From assembly GCF_963678635.1 (NCBI RefSeq), contig NC_087067.1, positions 31,162,401-31,226,400 on the forward strand: a stretch of 64,000 nt of DNA. Direction: 5' to 3'. Numbering within the stretch: the stretch's first letter is position 1; the number at the start of each line of letters is the position of its first letter. A program made the position numbers and the translations under genes. Positions 24,434-36,600 of this stretch are shown one piece after another. The notes beneath the pieces were generated by a model that made no database searches, had not been told where the DNA came from, and saw nothing but the letters and a program-made list of their open reading frames with translations. Source of the DNA: Symsagittifera roscoffensis. Lineage: Eukaryota; Xenacoelomorpha; Acoela; Convolutidae.

Positions 24434-24888
24434 AGTATTTGGCGGATCTGCTCCGCGATATTCCGATTCGTGCTCAAATCAAAAAATATTTTTTTTGTTT
24501 TTTTTGTAATAGGTTTTTTGAATTGAAATCAAAATTGACTATCGATTTTTTTCGTTATCCTTATTGATTGGCATCTTAACAAAACAAATTGTGCATTTGA
24601 TTAAATGAGTCTAATATATACAAAAAAACTAACCACGCAAATGAATTTCTTATAAAGCTGACAAGCCACTGCTCCAATATGTGCAAAAGCTGCATTTCAA
24701 AATTTGACCAACTGCGGACATTGATATAATTGATTAAAGTTTTACGAAAATAGTATCATGGTTTTCTTTGTTGTTTCATATAAATCCAACTCAAAAAAAA
24801 AGTTTGAATCCAACTCAGGTTTTTGTACCAATATGGATTTCTCAGATGTAACAATTCTCGAAACCAAGCTATCATCATGAGTCAACTT

Positions 24889-25140
24889 CCCGGGTTGACC
24901 TCCATACACCAAAAATGCTTATCATACAATTCCAAACAACAAAACTTCTTTTCATACAATTCCATACATCAAGCGTATGGAGAAAATGCTTGTCATGCAA
25001 TTTTCATAAATTTTCTAAAATCAACAGAAATTAAAAATTAAACAATTTCTGCGGCTTTTTGAAAACTGTTGAACAGGCTGATAACGGAAAAAACTGTATT
25101 AAAAATGTTTTTTTTTTGAAATCTTCTTAAATTCTTATTT
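24889..25140 (+). mobile_element. CCCGGGTTGACC element, right-truncated remnant
   Basis: Begins CCCGGGTTGACCTCCATA, like the elements at 48500 and 52146, and carries AATGCTTATCATACAATTCC and AATGCTTGTCATGCAATTTT units. The right inverted terminus is missing. The paralogous segment near 22300 lacks it. Confidence 0.65.
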
Positions 25141-25340
25141 AATAAAACATTGACAGTATTGGTCATATAGTCTGAGTGTACGTTTATAATAAGTCATGAT
25201 TGGCTATGAGGTAGTTTACTCTGCTTGTATCTGAGAAATTTCGTCGAAACGTTTGCAAAAATTAGTAAAGTAAGACTTGGTTTCATTGAATGTGGTCATT
25301 TTGAGCGGACTAGTATCATCAATCGGTACCCTTAATAAAC

Positions 25341-25997
25341 CGGAGTAGTTCAGATGGAGATATATTTTTATGATAGTGTTCCAGATTAGAATTTAATTTT
25401 TGAACAATTTCACAGAACTTTCTGTATGTCAGATGGTTTTGTGCCTAATTTTGAGCTTTCACAGCTTGTCAAGTTTATTGCAGGTCATCGAGGTTTTTTT
25501 TGCACTTTTGAAAAAAAAACTTCATAAAATCATTTTTTTCAAACTTGTTTCAAACTTTTTTATCACAAAAAAGATGAAAAACCAAAAAGAACTTACTTGT
25601 ATTCATGATGATACGCTCTGACATACTCAAATCCTCCTCTTGTATGTTCAATTAGTGAAGATCATGCTAAAACTCCAGACTCTGAGTGCTTTTCGATCCT
25701 TTGGATGTTTTTGCTGGCTTTATTTGGGTCTGTGGTGCCGTGTTAATTCTGTGTACTTTCAGACGTCATACTTCTAATAATTCTTTAATCTGTTTTTGGA
25801 TCTCAAGGTCACTAACGACTTGTCAAACAACGGTTTAGTTCTATGCAGTTTATTTACTCACTCTCTCGTCAATTTATGCAACATTTAAGTAGACATTGTT
25901 TAATTGTCATGACATTATATATCGTTTTTTCTTACACATTTATACACTCAAGATGAATTAATTCTTGACCAATTTTATTTTAATCTATCCAGTTACC
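25341..25997. other. Upstream region of the gypsy element; no LTR recognised
   Basis: AT-rich, no exon. A long terminal repeat would be expected just before the gag start at 26000, but no matching sequence was seen downstream of the element, which is cut off after reverse transcriptase. Confidence 0.45.
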
Positions 25998-25999
25998 AA

Positions 26000-27050
26000 A
26001 TGGCGCAGCCAGCAGTTCCGGTTTCAGACGACCGGATTGACCTCTTAGGTGTTCCAGTTTTCTGGCACGAGCCAATGTCCGACCCACCCAGTAGTTGGGA
26101 TTCACGGATAGGACAACTCAATCTTGCCATCACACAGCGGGAGCGTTGTGGTCCCCGCGAATTGCTAAATCCGCCTGGAATAATTCAAGATGATCGGGCC
26201 CCGAAACCGGAAGCCGTTGGAACTACTGAGGATGCGGCGTCAACAGCCAATCGTATTGCAAGAGACGAGGCAGCTGTTCGCAGAGTCGAAGAGATTAATG
26301 AGGAACGGGGGGCTAAAAGCCCCAGAGTTGCACCTGGTGTTTTCTTCTATGAGGCAACACTTTCTTCAGAGTTATCTTCATTCAAATCTCAGTGCTATCT
26401 CGTTTAAAGATTTTCATGATAACGGTCTCTTTAAAAAGGAGAAAAAATATATCATTGAATGTCTTCAAATATACAACGCAGTTCATGCCGATAGTGAGTG
26501 TCTAGAAGCTTTCTACTTGCGTCTCACGGGTCAAGCAGCCCTGTGTGGCGGGACAATAAATCAAGAGAAAGAAGTAGTGAGAGATATATTCATTGCTAAA
26601 ATGCGTTATCAAGATATTAAACCCAAATTATCTATTCGTCCCGGTAATACTCCAGAAGAAATCCTAAAGTCGGCATTGTTGCAGGAGAAGGGGGCCCCAA
26701 ACCGCAACAAGTTTAGAAAATCAACTTGGATTTCTGTCAATGGCGGGCAGCTCTTCCCATCAGGGGTCCAATTCTGCTCAAAATGTTCGTATTAAGCATG
26801 AACCAACATATTCGGTACAGGGGAAGAAGCTATCTGATAGGATCAGTCGGGCTCAGTCGAACAGTAGGCCAAATGGAAAAAACAATTACAAAGATGTTAA
26901 GCCTTGCTATTTTGGTGGAAATAGACTCTCTGCCAATCACAAGCAAAGCTGTCCGCCAAGGAATGTCATTTGTAGGAATTGCAGCAAGAAGGAGCATTTT
27001 GCGAAATTTTGCAATCTAAAAGTGTGGAATCAGATGAAACTACTGAGAAG
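26000..27050 (+). pseudogene. gag of the plus-strand gypsy element
   Basis: Starts ATGGCGCAGCCAGC at 26000. The first frame runs to 26407. The protein then continues in the frame ending at 26795 (SAISFKDFHDNGLF, ALLQEKGA) and later in a third frame from 26740. A nucleocapsid module follows: the first knuckle has lost cysteines (CYFGGNRL), and the second, CRNCSKKEHFAKFC, has an intact C-x2-C-x4-H-x4-C spacing. At least two frameshifts make it non-functional. Confidence 0.85.
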
Positions 27051-27129
27051 GATTGCAATTTCATTACTTCTGACAGCGAATCAGAGTTTGCGGTCTTGCC
27101 GGTGGATGGGCTCTGTTGCCCAGTTACGT

Positions 27130-27450
27130 CTTCGATCGCTGCATCGGTGAAAAAACTGGAAGTCATCAATGCGGCTACAGGAAAATTGCGTTGTATACAA
27201 ATCACCTTTCGTTGCAATTAGACATTTTTTAAAGCCACGGTGGATACAGGAAGCCCGGCTTCCTTTTTAAATGAGAGAACAGCAGATTATATATAATCAG
27301 TACCTTCAGCAGTTGTATTCAATGAAAAGGAATGTCCGATAGACACAGTGTACGTCGACTATAATCAGAAACGAATTGGGTTGTTGGGCACTTTGAGTGT
27401 GGACATGTCATCCTTGGGCTGGAATAAGATGTCATTCAAATGAAATCTTC
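27130..27450 (+). pseudogene. Retroviral-type aspartic protease remnant
   Basis: The segment ATVDTGSPASFLNERTA (about 27237-27287) carries the DTGS active-site motif followed by a typical hydrophobic strand. An in-frame TAG before it (27219-27221) and a TAA after it (27294-27296) disable the frame. Confidence 0.75.
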
Positions 27451-27639
27451 TCATTTCGGAGAACCGCACACGTTGTCTGCTGGGTCCTGATTTGCAATCT
27501 CAGCTGGGGGTCCGGACGACGCAAGCAAGACCGCCTAGGCCACTGGTGGGCAAAATTTCCCAGTCAGACACGAAAGAGTTTTGGAGATCGCATTATCCAA
27601 AGAAGTTTCAACAAATTTATTCTCGTATCGGTAGAGCAA

Positions 27640-28465
27640 AGAATCATTGAAGTCGCCGCTTATTCAAATTCATGAAAAGGTTAGTCGGGTCCCAGTTCAT
27701 ATTCAGGACAAAGTCGGTAATGAAATTCGGAAACTCATTCAAGAAGGCCATATTGTAAGACTCAACAAGTGCACTAGTGAACATTTTATATCTCCGATCG
27801 TGTTCACAGCAAAGAAGAACGGATCAGTTAAGTTATCAATGGATGCGAAACCCATGAATGACTAAATCAATAAAAATCAAAATCAAATGCCAAAATTGTT
27901 GAAATTGTTCGACTCAGCTGCCCATAGATCATCACGTCGAATAAAGATGGTGATGGTTGTTTCACTTCGTTAGATCTGAAATACGCGTTTGGTCAACTTC
28001 CACTGAGTGATGCCGTTAGGAGCCAATGTAATTTCCACATCGTTTGTGGGGAGTAGACGGGCACTTATCGTTTCAAGATTGGTTTTTATGGACTTCCGAA
28101 CATGCCACAAGAATTCCAAAAAGCTATGGATAATACTCTTCAGGGGTTGTCGGGAATTAATTTTTTTAATTCTTTGACGATATTCTTTTTGTTTCGAACG
28201 GCTCAGTGGTTGATCATATTATTCTTGTGGAGAAAGTGTTTGTCAGGCTAGATGAGGAAGGGTTTGCTCCTAAATTTTCGAAATGAGAATTTTCTTTAAA
28301 TCATATGTCCTGGTTACGTTTCGACATCGATTCAGAAGGTTATAGACCAAAGCGTTCTAAAATCGATTCTGTGTCAGCTCTCGAACCACCAAGGACGTTA
28401 AAACAACTCAGGTCATTCACAGGCATACTCAATCATCTGCAAAGATTTTTGACGAACCTTCGGTG
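27640..28465 (+). pseudogene. Gypsy reverse transcriptase remnant
   Basis: Recognisable blocks are VRLNKCTSEHFISPIVFTAK with KLSMDAKPMN, then TSLDLKYAFGQLPLSD, then YGLPNMPQEFQKAMDNTL, then EPPRTLKQLRSFTGILNH. The catalytic Y-x-D-D block is destroyed near 28170-28190, where the frame shifts. Stops occur at 27862 and near 28054. Confidence 0.85.
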
Positions 28466-28479
28466 ATGATCACTTCCTT

Positions 28480-29260
28480 TTATCCGCCAGCATCGGGAGC
28501 TGAATTTTCGCCGAGAAACCGCAGGGTATAAATCATCAATTGTTGTATTTTGTGTTCTCCGGTAGCTTTGCCGTTCTGCAAACAGGTAATCACTTCGAAA
28601 ATTTAAACCTTAGAGAAGGATAATAATAGAGTTTTGAAACATTTTCGTAAAATTAACTTATTTTTCTACTTCAAAAAAATGGTTTTGCTCAAATTGTTTG
28701 AAGAAGTAACTCGAATATTTCATCGGTCTCTCGTATTGCTTACAGGTTCGTTTCTACATACTGCCCAATTGACACATCCTTGAGTGCTTCTGGTGGATGA
28801 TATCTGATTTTATTTAAGAGACAAGCATTGTCATCAATAAGTGTTTCAGAAAATTGCGGCGTTCACGAACACTAAATGCAATGGACTAAACTCCATTGTA
28901 CTAAACTCCAATCTTCTTATTCTACAGCGTTTCAACTCCATCATCGAACAAAAATGAGAAAGTTTTAAAAACAATCAAAGTTTCGAAGAGTTTTCTTTGT
29001 AATAAGTTCAAGTTCAGATGTTTCGTTGATTCATTCAATCAGTTGTTCTGGGAGGCCACTTCAATCTGAGAAAACCATTTCTCCTTTTGAGCTCCTGTCT
29101 TTTTGCGAGTGCTCGTGTACATCAAATCAAAAGAACTCATAACTGCCTCGCATTGCTGCTCCATGGGAGTGAGTGCGGCTGCATGAGACTATGACTATGT
29201 ACACTCTTTCGAGCTGGATCTACGTGCTGTGATTATTCTTATAGATATTCCAAGGTAGGC
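28480..29260 (-). pseudogene. Candidate host gene fragment, minus strand, unknown
   Basis: Three coding-like minus-strand stretches lie in a GC-richer island. 29210-29050 reads PMEQQCEAVMSSFDLMYT, then KKTGAQKEKWFSQIEVASQ. 28862-28744 reads ETLIDDNACLLNKIRYHPPE and ends at a good GTAAGC donor. 28575-28480 starts after a TTTGCAG acceptor and reads GEHKIQQLMIYTLRFLGENS up to a stop. The best donor and the open acceptor frame do not share phase, and the first stretch lacks a clear donor. It may therefore be a decayed gene, or a live gene with exons not seen. No family was recognised. The gypsy fragment on the other strand ends 15 bp away. Confidence 0.35.
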
Positions 29261-29620
29261 CGATCGCATTTCTACAGGGGATTTAGAAAAATCTGGTGCG
29301 TTTCAGAACTCTGAAAGGGAATTGAGCAAATTGGTTGACTAAAGAGCATGCATTTGAAATTGCTTAATAAAAAAAAAATGTTTTAAAAATTTAGGAAATG
29401 AATTAAAAGGCTCTCTTAAGATTTTTTGCGGGCAATGAAACAAAATTTTGAGCAAATTTTTGAACATAAAATTGACGATGCTTAATAGCTACCCGCACTA
29501 AAGTTTTAGTGATAAAACGATTTAGATTCTCTTATGATTTTTTTGAGGGCAACAAAACAGTTTAAAGAAAAAACTTCGAGTGGGATCTACGTTTTGATGA
29601 TGCAAAATTGTAAAATTTTC

Positions 29621-29835
29621 GGCTCTTTTCCAGTTCCCCCCTTTCAAATTCAATACTGAAAAATCTATTTTACATTGTCATAATGCAATGAAATTTGGCG
29701 TGGTGAACAAATCGACAATTCTGAACAGATTTGTTCTTCATACTTTACAGCGTAACATCCCGCATTTAGCCTTAATAACACGTAAAACAAACATAAAACT
29801 CGGTATTTTGAAAGGGGGGAAACTGGAAAAGAGCC
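29621..29835. mobile_element. Small MITE, 215 bp, 28-bp inverted termini
   Basis: Left end GGCTCTTTTCCAGTTCCCCC is matched by the right end, whose reverse complement begins GGCTCTTTTCCAGTTTCCCC; they differ by a 1-bp indel over about 28 bp. Flanks AAATTTTC and AACTTTTC are 7/8 identical, consistent with an 8-bp hAT-type target duplication. No other copy was noticed. The short reading frame inside is not a gene. Confidence 0.7.
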
Positions 29836-29939
29836 AACTTTTCATATCAAATCTTTTTGTGAAAAACCTGACGACCGCAAAACAAAACGAAAGAAAGTGC
29901 TTATAAAATATAATATTCTCTGCCTATTTGAACAATTGG

Positions 29940-30385
29940 AGGTCTATGGAGTAGTGTTAGCTTTAGAAAATTTGATGAAACTTTCTAAGAAAAAAAAACA
30001 AGTTTTTTTCCAGATTCCACACGCTATTATTAAGAACAAAGTAAAACAATATCATATAGCAAAGTATTAATTAGAACAAATTGCTCGCCAAAATCCAACT
30101 TGAACAATTTCTAAGCGGATTAAACCTCCGCTTACGCGATAATAGTTTAAAGTATATCGCGCGTTAATTATCCCAGATTGGCTAATTTGGCAATCCTTAA
30201 ACCCCGAAGACTACAGAAAATAGTCACATATGAAAATCGATTTATTTTTCATTTAGAGTTCAAGACAACAAAACTTTTTGGCTGATTGATAAAATACCCC
30301 AAAAATGGCTGGTTAAAAAGTTGAAACCTGTCTGGAGTAAAAAAAAACCTCCACGACCACAAATATTCCGTCACTTTCTTTGAAA
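29940..30385 (+). mobile_element. MITE family 1, diverged copy
   Basis: Shares GGAGGTCTATGGAGTAGTG (left part), GCGGATTAAACCTCCGCTTA, GCGCGTTAATTATCCCAGAT and CACGACCACAAATATTCCGT. The right terminus is weakened to AGTGGGAAGAA and the left terminus is lost. Confidence 0.7.
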
Positions 30386-31904
30386 GTGGGAAGAATCAAT
30401 TTCATCTGGGAAAAGGCAGTAGCCAAATCCTATTTCAAATGTATATAATTGATTACGTCATAATTTTAGAAACAGTCCTACTAAAAATTAGAGAAAAATG
30501 ATTTGATCATTGTAGTTTTAATTCTAATAATTTTAATCCTTTAATAGCAGATATGAGAAATCAAACTAAAATCAACTATATTACTTTTTGATCCATTAAT
30601 AATCTATCTTTCCTCGATGCTGTTCAAAAAATGACTATTCTCGACCATAATCGATTTTTTTCATCCTAATTTCTAATTTACATATTTTGCAAAAAAATCC
30701 AATATACTCAATTATAATCAATCAGAATCCCTTTTCGCTGCCCATTTAAACTTCGAGCTTGCATCTGAGCTGGTTTTACTTTTTTTCGCAGACGTTAATT
30801 TATGTGGAAAAGATAAATTTGTTTTTCAAAATTTTAAATTAATTGGATTTTAAGGTTTTTTTTTATTTTTTCATTTCTTCACCATTAGAGTGGTTTCATG
30901 ATGCACATTTAAAATTTTTCAACCACTAAGAAAATATCAGCACACTGTTTCAGTTTCATAAATTTCATTTGACATGAAAGGATCTCTATTAAATTTTTGT
31001 TTTGTGTTAAAATTTTGTATTCAGGTTAACCGAAGTGTGACAACACATCCCACGTTTGTAGATTTTGTTTTTGACAGAAAAAACTCATCAATAAAAATTA
31101 TTTGAAGTTTTTGTCTTTTGGTACGACAACAATTTGGCAAAATAAGAGATCACAATCAACTTTAATTGAATTAAAGAATTGTTTTTTGTTTGAAATACAA
31201 TCAATTAAAATCGACTATACGAGATTACAATCTCTTGAAAATATTACAAAAATAACCGATTATAAATCCTTCATACACCTAATTTTGATAATTATAATCA
31301 ATCAAAATGTCAAAAAATCAACATATTAATCCGTTATAGTCGACTACTTAAAACTAAACTTGGATGCGGGTAGTTGAGCCTTAAAGATAAAAAAGACCAA
31401 ATGGCCTGAGAAAATTGAATATATTTTGCGTCAGAGAACGTAAACAGAGATAGAAAATCGCTCTAATTTAATACAAATTAGCGAAGAATATCCAAAAACG
31501 AAAAGCAAAGAGAACAAAAATTGAATAGAACTTTACCAGAATCAATAAGGTGCAACTTTTTTTTTTCAAAAATAACCAAGAACTTAGCCCAAAAAGGGTC
31601 ATTGGGGCTTTTTAGTCAGTCAAAAATTACGCTAAAACTACCACGTTATTTGATGAGATCAGGAGGCAATCGAAAGTTTTCTCATGAGGGGGAATGGAAT
31701 ATCAAAGAATTTGCAAAAAGTTTTTGGAGCTCTCCCAAAAGCAATGAGTTTCCCAAAATTCTCAACACAAAATTTTACCCCAGTAAATTGTTTTGAAAAT
31801 TAATTTCAACCAACAGTTTTGGGTTTTATATTGAAAAGTTGACCTTTTTGGACATCAATCAAAAATATATTCTCTTATACACATTTTTGGAAGTTTTTTA
31901 GACG
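30386..31904. other. Very AT-rich intergenic, no gene seen
   Basis: Dominated by A/T, with frequent ATTATAATCAATCA and TCGACTAT words. Longest open frames are about 90 codons, with lysine-rich AT-driven composition and no motif. Nothing supportable. Confidence 0.55.
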
Positions 31905-32302
31905 CAGCCAACCCCCCCCCCCCCCCCACTTCAGGGTTTGACCAACTGCGACCCAAAGGGTCTCTTTTTTGTACTAGTTTGCTATATCCATTTTCGGCTG
32001 ACAAACCCTTAAGTTTTTCTAAAGGCGCCCTTGGCGCTAATTTTTATAACTAATTTTGAGAGGTAAGCGCGCGATGAAAAAATGCAATTTTTGGTCAACG
32101 TTTTCCAATAAAGGCCTAAACACGACTTTTTTGGCCTACTTTTTTCACAATTTTGGTTTAAAATTGTTTAGTGCTTTGGGAGAGCTCCAAAAATCAGTTA
32201 AGACAACCTTAGAAAAAAGGCCGACAAAAATTTTTAACCTATTTTGGCTTGGGGCCACACCCAAGCCCCATCCACCTTGAGAAAATCATAGATCTGCCCC
32301 TG
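31905..32302 (+). mobile_element. hAT-type MITE copy with C16 homopolymer
   Basis: Ends ATCATAGATCTGCCCCTG like the clean copy at 24433. It shares GACCCAAAGGGTC, TTTCTAAAGGCGCC and AGCGCGCGATG. Near the left end a run of 16 C (31912-31927) replaces the usual mixed G/C stretch, and the CAGGGG terminus is not recognisable. Confidence 0.75.
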
Positions 32303-33537
32303 TTCTCATCAATTAAACTGGTAGCTTCAGCGTAATTTTTGATTGACAAAAAAGCCACAATAATCCTTTTAAGGGTTATTTTTAGGGGCACTGCTTTTTT
32401 TGCCAAATAACATCACAACAAGAGAGGCTATCGAATAACGCTAGACGTTTGTGCGGATATTAAAAGCCCTTTTCAAAAATAATAGGAAAAACAGACACCA
32501 AAATGACCTTTCATATTTTGTCCTCTTATTTAAAGATGAAAGACCTTCAGGCAGTGATACTAGCGATTGTGATTTGTCTCTAAGGAGAGCATACGGTGTA
32601 CTCGGGAGCAAAAAATGGTCAAGGGGCACTAAAAAAATCGAACTCTACTCAAAGATTTATTAAACTTTATAGCTGCCGAAGAACCCGAACAAATGGCTAC
32701 ACAATTCACAACAAAAAAGCAATCCTCATTAATTTGCATTGAAACACAAAAGTACGGGTATTATTCTTTGTCTATGGATTCCACAAGTTTCTTTCTGAAT
32801 TTTGCAGCAAGACTTTTTTATCTGCACAATCTTTTCACAATTTGTTTCTGGGTTCCAGAACAAAAAAATTGTCCAAAAGATCAAATAAAAACAACCTTGT
32901 ACGTTTGTGAAATTGGCAACAGATACAACTTGATTCAAATGCTTATGAGGCGGCAAACTTTGTCATCTTATTTTCGAACCACCCCTATTCCGAAAATTCA
33001 AATGAACTCCTAATACTTTGGCTAAGACTAGAACTTTGTTGTAAAAAGTTTCAATTCATCAACAGATTCGATAAAACTAATCAAAGCAAGTTGATTGAGC
33101 GAAACTGTTAATATACGAAAAACTCGTTTTGAAGTTCAGAAAACTATGTTAATTTTTCTTTTCTGGCTTCAAGCGTTTGTATTTTTTGTAACTTACTTGT
33201 AAACTAAAACTTTAACCTGTAGCTGACTTATCTGGTAACACATTCGTTTTGGTCTTCATTTTTGATTTGGAAGCCAGGGTTGCTCAAAAAGAATACTAAC
33301 CCACTAAGTGGCCCAGCAAAATCGAATATGTATCTAATGCCAACTTCGCATACGTCAGCCTTATAGCGAATTCCGCGACAAGACTTCTTCCAACTTTGTA
33401 GCACAATCCGCCAAGAGGCACATCTTGGCCTCGTAAGGATGCTTACCGAAATACATGTAGTAATTCACTTAAATAATGCATAATACTTCCGACTTTTTGT
33501 TGCTCATCAGCAGAAGTATCCTCTCTATCAATAAACC
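32303..33537. other. Intergenic, upstream of candidate peptide gene
   Basis: No exon is supported. GGATTCCACAAGTTTCTTTC and TTTGTTTCTGGGTTCC at 32775-32855 resemble the dispersed GGATTCCGC-type words at 21600-22060. A moderately GC-richer stretch at 33300-33530 precedes the peptide exon and could hold its promoter. No TATA box was assigned. Confidence 0.4.
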
Positions 33538-33612
33538 TTGACCTTGAAACTATTGATCGAGTGTTTTGCAACATTGGATATTTGTTTAGCAATAGTAAAC
33601 CAGGCTAGCAAA

Positions 33613-36600
33613 ATGTTTTCTGTAAGCATCTCAATTTTATTGCGTTTGATGCTCATTGCGAGTCTACTTGTCATCCCAGCTTCACCTCGTCAAGTGGATT
33701 ATAGCTGGATCAGTCCACACAAATTTTCCCGGAGCAGTCATTATGGTCTTGATAGACGTTATTTCTCAACCTTGAAAACAAAATTTAGGTAATTTGTTTT
33801 ATTATCTCAATAAGTACTAAGGTTCAGTATTCTTTTACTGTTTACGCGAACACCGATAAATGTGATTTTGTTGCGTGAACTATTAACTTTCAAAGTTGTA
33901 GTTAAAAATCGGAATAAGGTTGTTGCACGGAATAAATTTGCACGGAATAAGATTGTTAATTACGTGTGCCAAACTTCTAAACATCCACCGTTGGCAAAGG
34001 GTTAGGGTTAACGTTTTGTCTGGTAAAACTAAATAGTGGAGGGGCGTAAAGATCAAGTTTTGGAACAAATTGGTTACGAGGACAAACCGTAGCTTTTTAA
34101 GAAGCACATTTTGGTGTGTATGTGTCTGTGCATTCCAAAAACAAGCGCTAAAATTGGTTAAAACTTACCGCCAACTGCACCTTTTCAAAAAATTTTCTTA
34201 AATAGTTTTAAGATAAACGAACCACATCTGAGAAAATGAAAAAACTCAAATAAAACGGGATTTTGTGGTCTAACCAATTACCTCCTTGGCTGAAAGGATT
34301 AGGTAGAGGTGCTCTTTGGAGATCTTGATCTGTTTTATCTGTCGGGTCGCTCTCGTATCCCCTCTTGTCTTGTTTTGTGTTTCCAAGTAGCCGTTTTCGA
34401 TGTTGTCATTCGTTCCCCAGTCCTGTGCTCTATCTCTTGACATAATTGACTTCCCTTTATCCAAACTAATGGCGTGTGAAACTAGTGATTTCCAGAATGT
34501 ATTAGGCGATCTAACAAAAGGTTTAGAAAAATGTGAGCATCCAATGGATGATTGTTTCGTTGAACGAATATTTCAAATGATTTTATCAATTACCGCGCTT
34601 AACGTTGGTTTAGGTTGCTTAAACGACTTTGCAATAAGTTTTGCTTTAATTGTGTAAATGAGGTGTTCTACGACTCCATTGGATCTATGATCTCCGACTG
34701 TACATAAGATAAGGTTGATATTGTTCTTCTCACAGAAGTTTTTAAAATCGTTCGAAATAAAGCATGACCCGTGGTCCACTCTAATAGACTTCGGGTACCC
34801 ATGTAGTTGACAGTAGTCCGACATAAATGATAATAACGAGGAAACTGAGGTGTTATTCACCACTTTGGCTGTCGGGAATTTAGAGAAACGATCTATGCAT
34901 AACAAAAGATATTTCGAATTACCCCAATTTTTATCCAATGGACTAGCAAAGTGCAGGTCTAATTTTTCGTTCGTTTCTGATAGGATCGGTAATTTCTCGG
35001 TATTGTTTGTCCCCAAAATAACTTTTAGGTTCTTACCCGCCTTAATACACTGAAAGGAAGTTTTCCCGTGGTAGTAAATCTCTCTATACAAGTGTGGCCA
35101 CCAAATGTTTTCCGCTAGAGATTTCATTCCAAACTGTCTTGGGTGTGTTTCGTGAAAAAAAGACATGAATGGAGATCTTAGGGCTGCTGGCACTATTAGC
35201 TTGTTGTCGTTAAACAGTAATCCGTCCATCACGTGGATGTCCCGTTGGAAGACTTCATGAAAGCTCCAAATCTATCCAGTGGTCTGCCCTCTTCCACCGC
35301 CTTCTTCAGGTCCCTCAGTACTTTGTACTCGTCTGTCATTAATTTGATTAGTTTGTTCGAGCAGTGGTCAGTAAAAACTAATTTTGTGGTGGGTAACTTT
35401 AGTTCTCCCTTGTATTTGGCAAGGAGTTTTTTTGTGTATTTCCGACATAGTGTCGTTATCAAAATTTAAGGTAATTCCTTGAATATCTGCCCGAAGGGAA
35501 TTTTTTTCTAGTTTTTACTGACAAAAGGCATTCTGAAAATGTATATTTTTCTTCTTCATTTGAGAACGAGCCAATTTATAACAAAGAATGAGATAAAAAG
35601 AAGTAATAAGATTTGTCTGAAAGGTTTACTGGAATACAACCGCTTGTGCAAGACTCTGAGCGCGAGTGATTAGAATAACAAATTCCTATTGTGTCCGTGA
35701 CGTAGTTAAGAATATTCGCAAAGAACGACCGCTGGATGTGTAATGCTAATTCTTTCTTTCCGCCCATTGGATTTTGTAATTCAAGTTAGTAACACTATTT
35801 AAATTCACTGGATTGTACAATTCTTCTTTTTACAATCACTATTTACAGTAAGGTTTTCTAAAATCTGGTTCACCATTGCCACCACAAATTCGTTATCATA
35901 ATATGAAGTAGGGAGGGTTTTTCTTGATGGTAATCTGTGAGACAATAAATCTGTGAGTCTCATTTTTTTCCTGGGATATGTTTGATTTTTAAATCAAACG
36001 GTAAAAGTCGACTTACCTAACGGGTCAGTTTGCTGTGCATCGTTATATTACTTTGATTTGCGTTTAATGTGATATTAGCGCCTTGCGGTCAGTAAAGATT
36101 TCGAACTCGCAACCGTACAAATAATTTTTGAAACACTCAGTAGCCCAGACCACTCCGAAAAGTTCGAGTTCAATTGTCGAGTTTTTCATTTCATGATTAT
36201 TTAAAAATCGTGAGGCAAACGCTATAGATAACCAATTTTTTCCATCCCATTGTTCTAGTGTAGCTCCCAGTCCACAGTGTGATGCATCTGTTTTTAGTCT
36301 TGACTTCCTTTTCATGGCTGTTTTCTCTTAAATTTACGATCTGTCTCTTTAGTTCTTCGAATGTTTTCGTGTGGGAATCGTCCCAATGGTAAACTGATTT
36401 TTTTAAACTAAAAGTGGACGTAACGGAGAACTTAGAGTTGATAAATTCGGGACAAACTTCATATAATGGTTTATCGAGCCAAGTAATGACCTTAATTTAG
36501 AAATGTTTTTTGGGTTTGGGACATTTTTTTTAACCAAATTCAGTTTTCCCACCAATGGTTTTACCCCCGATTGCAATATTTTAGCCTAGCCATTCTATGT

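Larger units (their letters stand above)
23895..25340 (+). repeat. Segmental duplication, copy 2 (with two insertions)
   Basis: Collinear with 20935-22530. It is interrupted by the MITE at 24009-24433 and by the CCCGGG element remnant at 24889-25140. Matches resume on either side of each insertion (GGCGGATCTGCTCCGCGATA after the first, AACATTGACAGTATTGGTCA after the second). Confidence 0.75.
25998..28465 (+). mobile_element. Ty3/gypsy retrotransposon, decayed and 3'-truncated
   Basis: Gag, zinc knuckles, protease and reverse transcriptase follow in the order of a Ty3/gypsy element, but the frame changes repeatedly and stops interrupt it. Similarity ends after the reverse transcriptase (LKQLRSFTGILNHLQRFL at about 28395-28455). 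RNase H and integrase are absent. Gag starts MAQ and resembles the related element at 34268-38876 in layout and in motifs. Confidence 0.9.

Noticed and set aside
24154-24567. 137-codon lysine-rich frame
   Set aside because: Lies within the hAT-type MITE and crosses its boundary and target duplication, so it cannot be a real gene.
32693-33013. 106-codon frame starting MATQFTTKK
   Set aside because: No recognisable domain. Part of it overlaps dispersed GGATTCCAC-type repeat words, and it is AT-driven in composition. No splice or conservation support.
34000-34016. GGGTTAGGGTTAACG resembling telomere repeats
   Set aside because: Only two units, isolated and internal. Likely chance.
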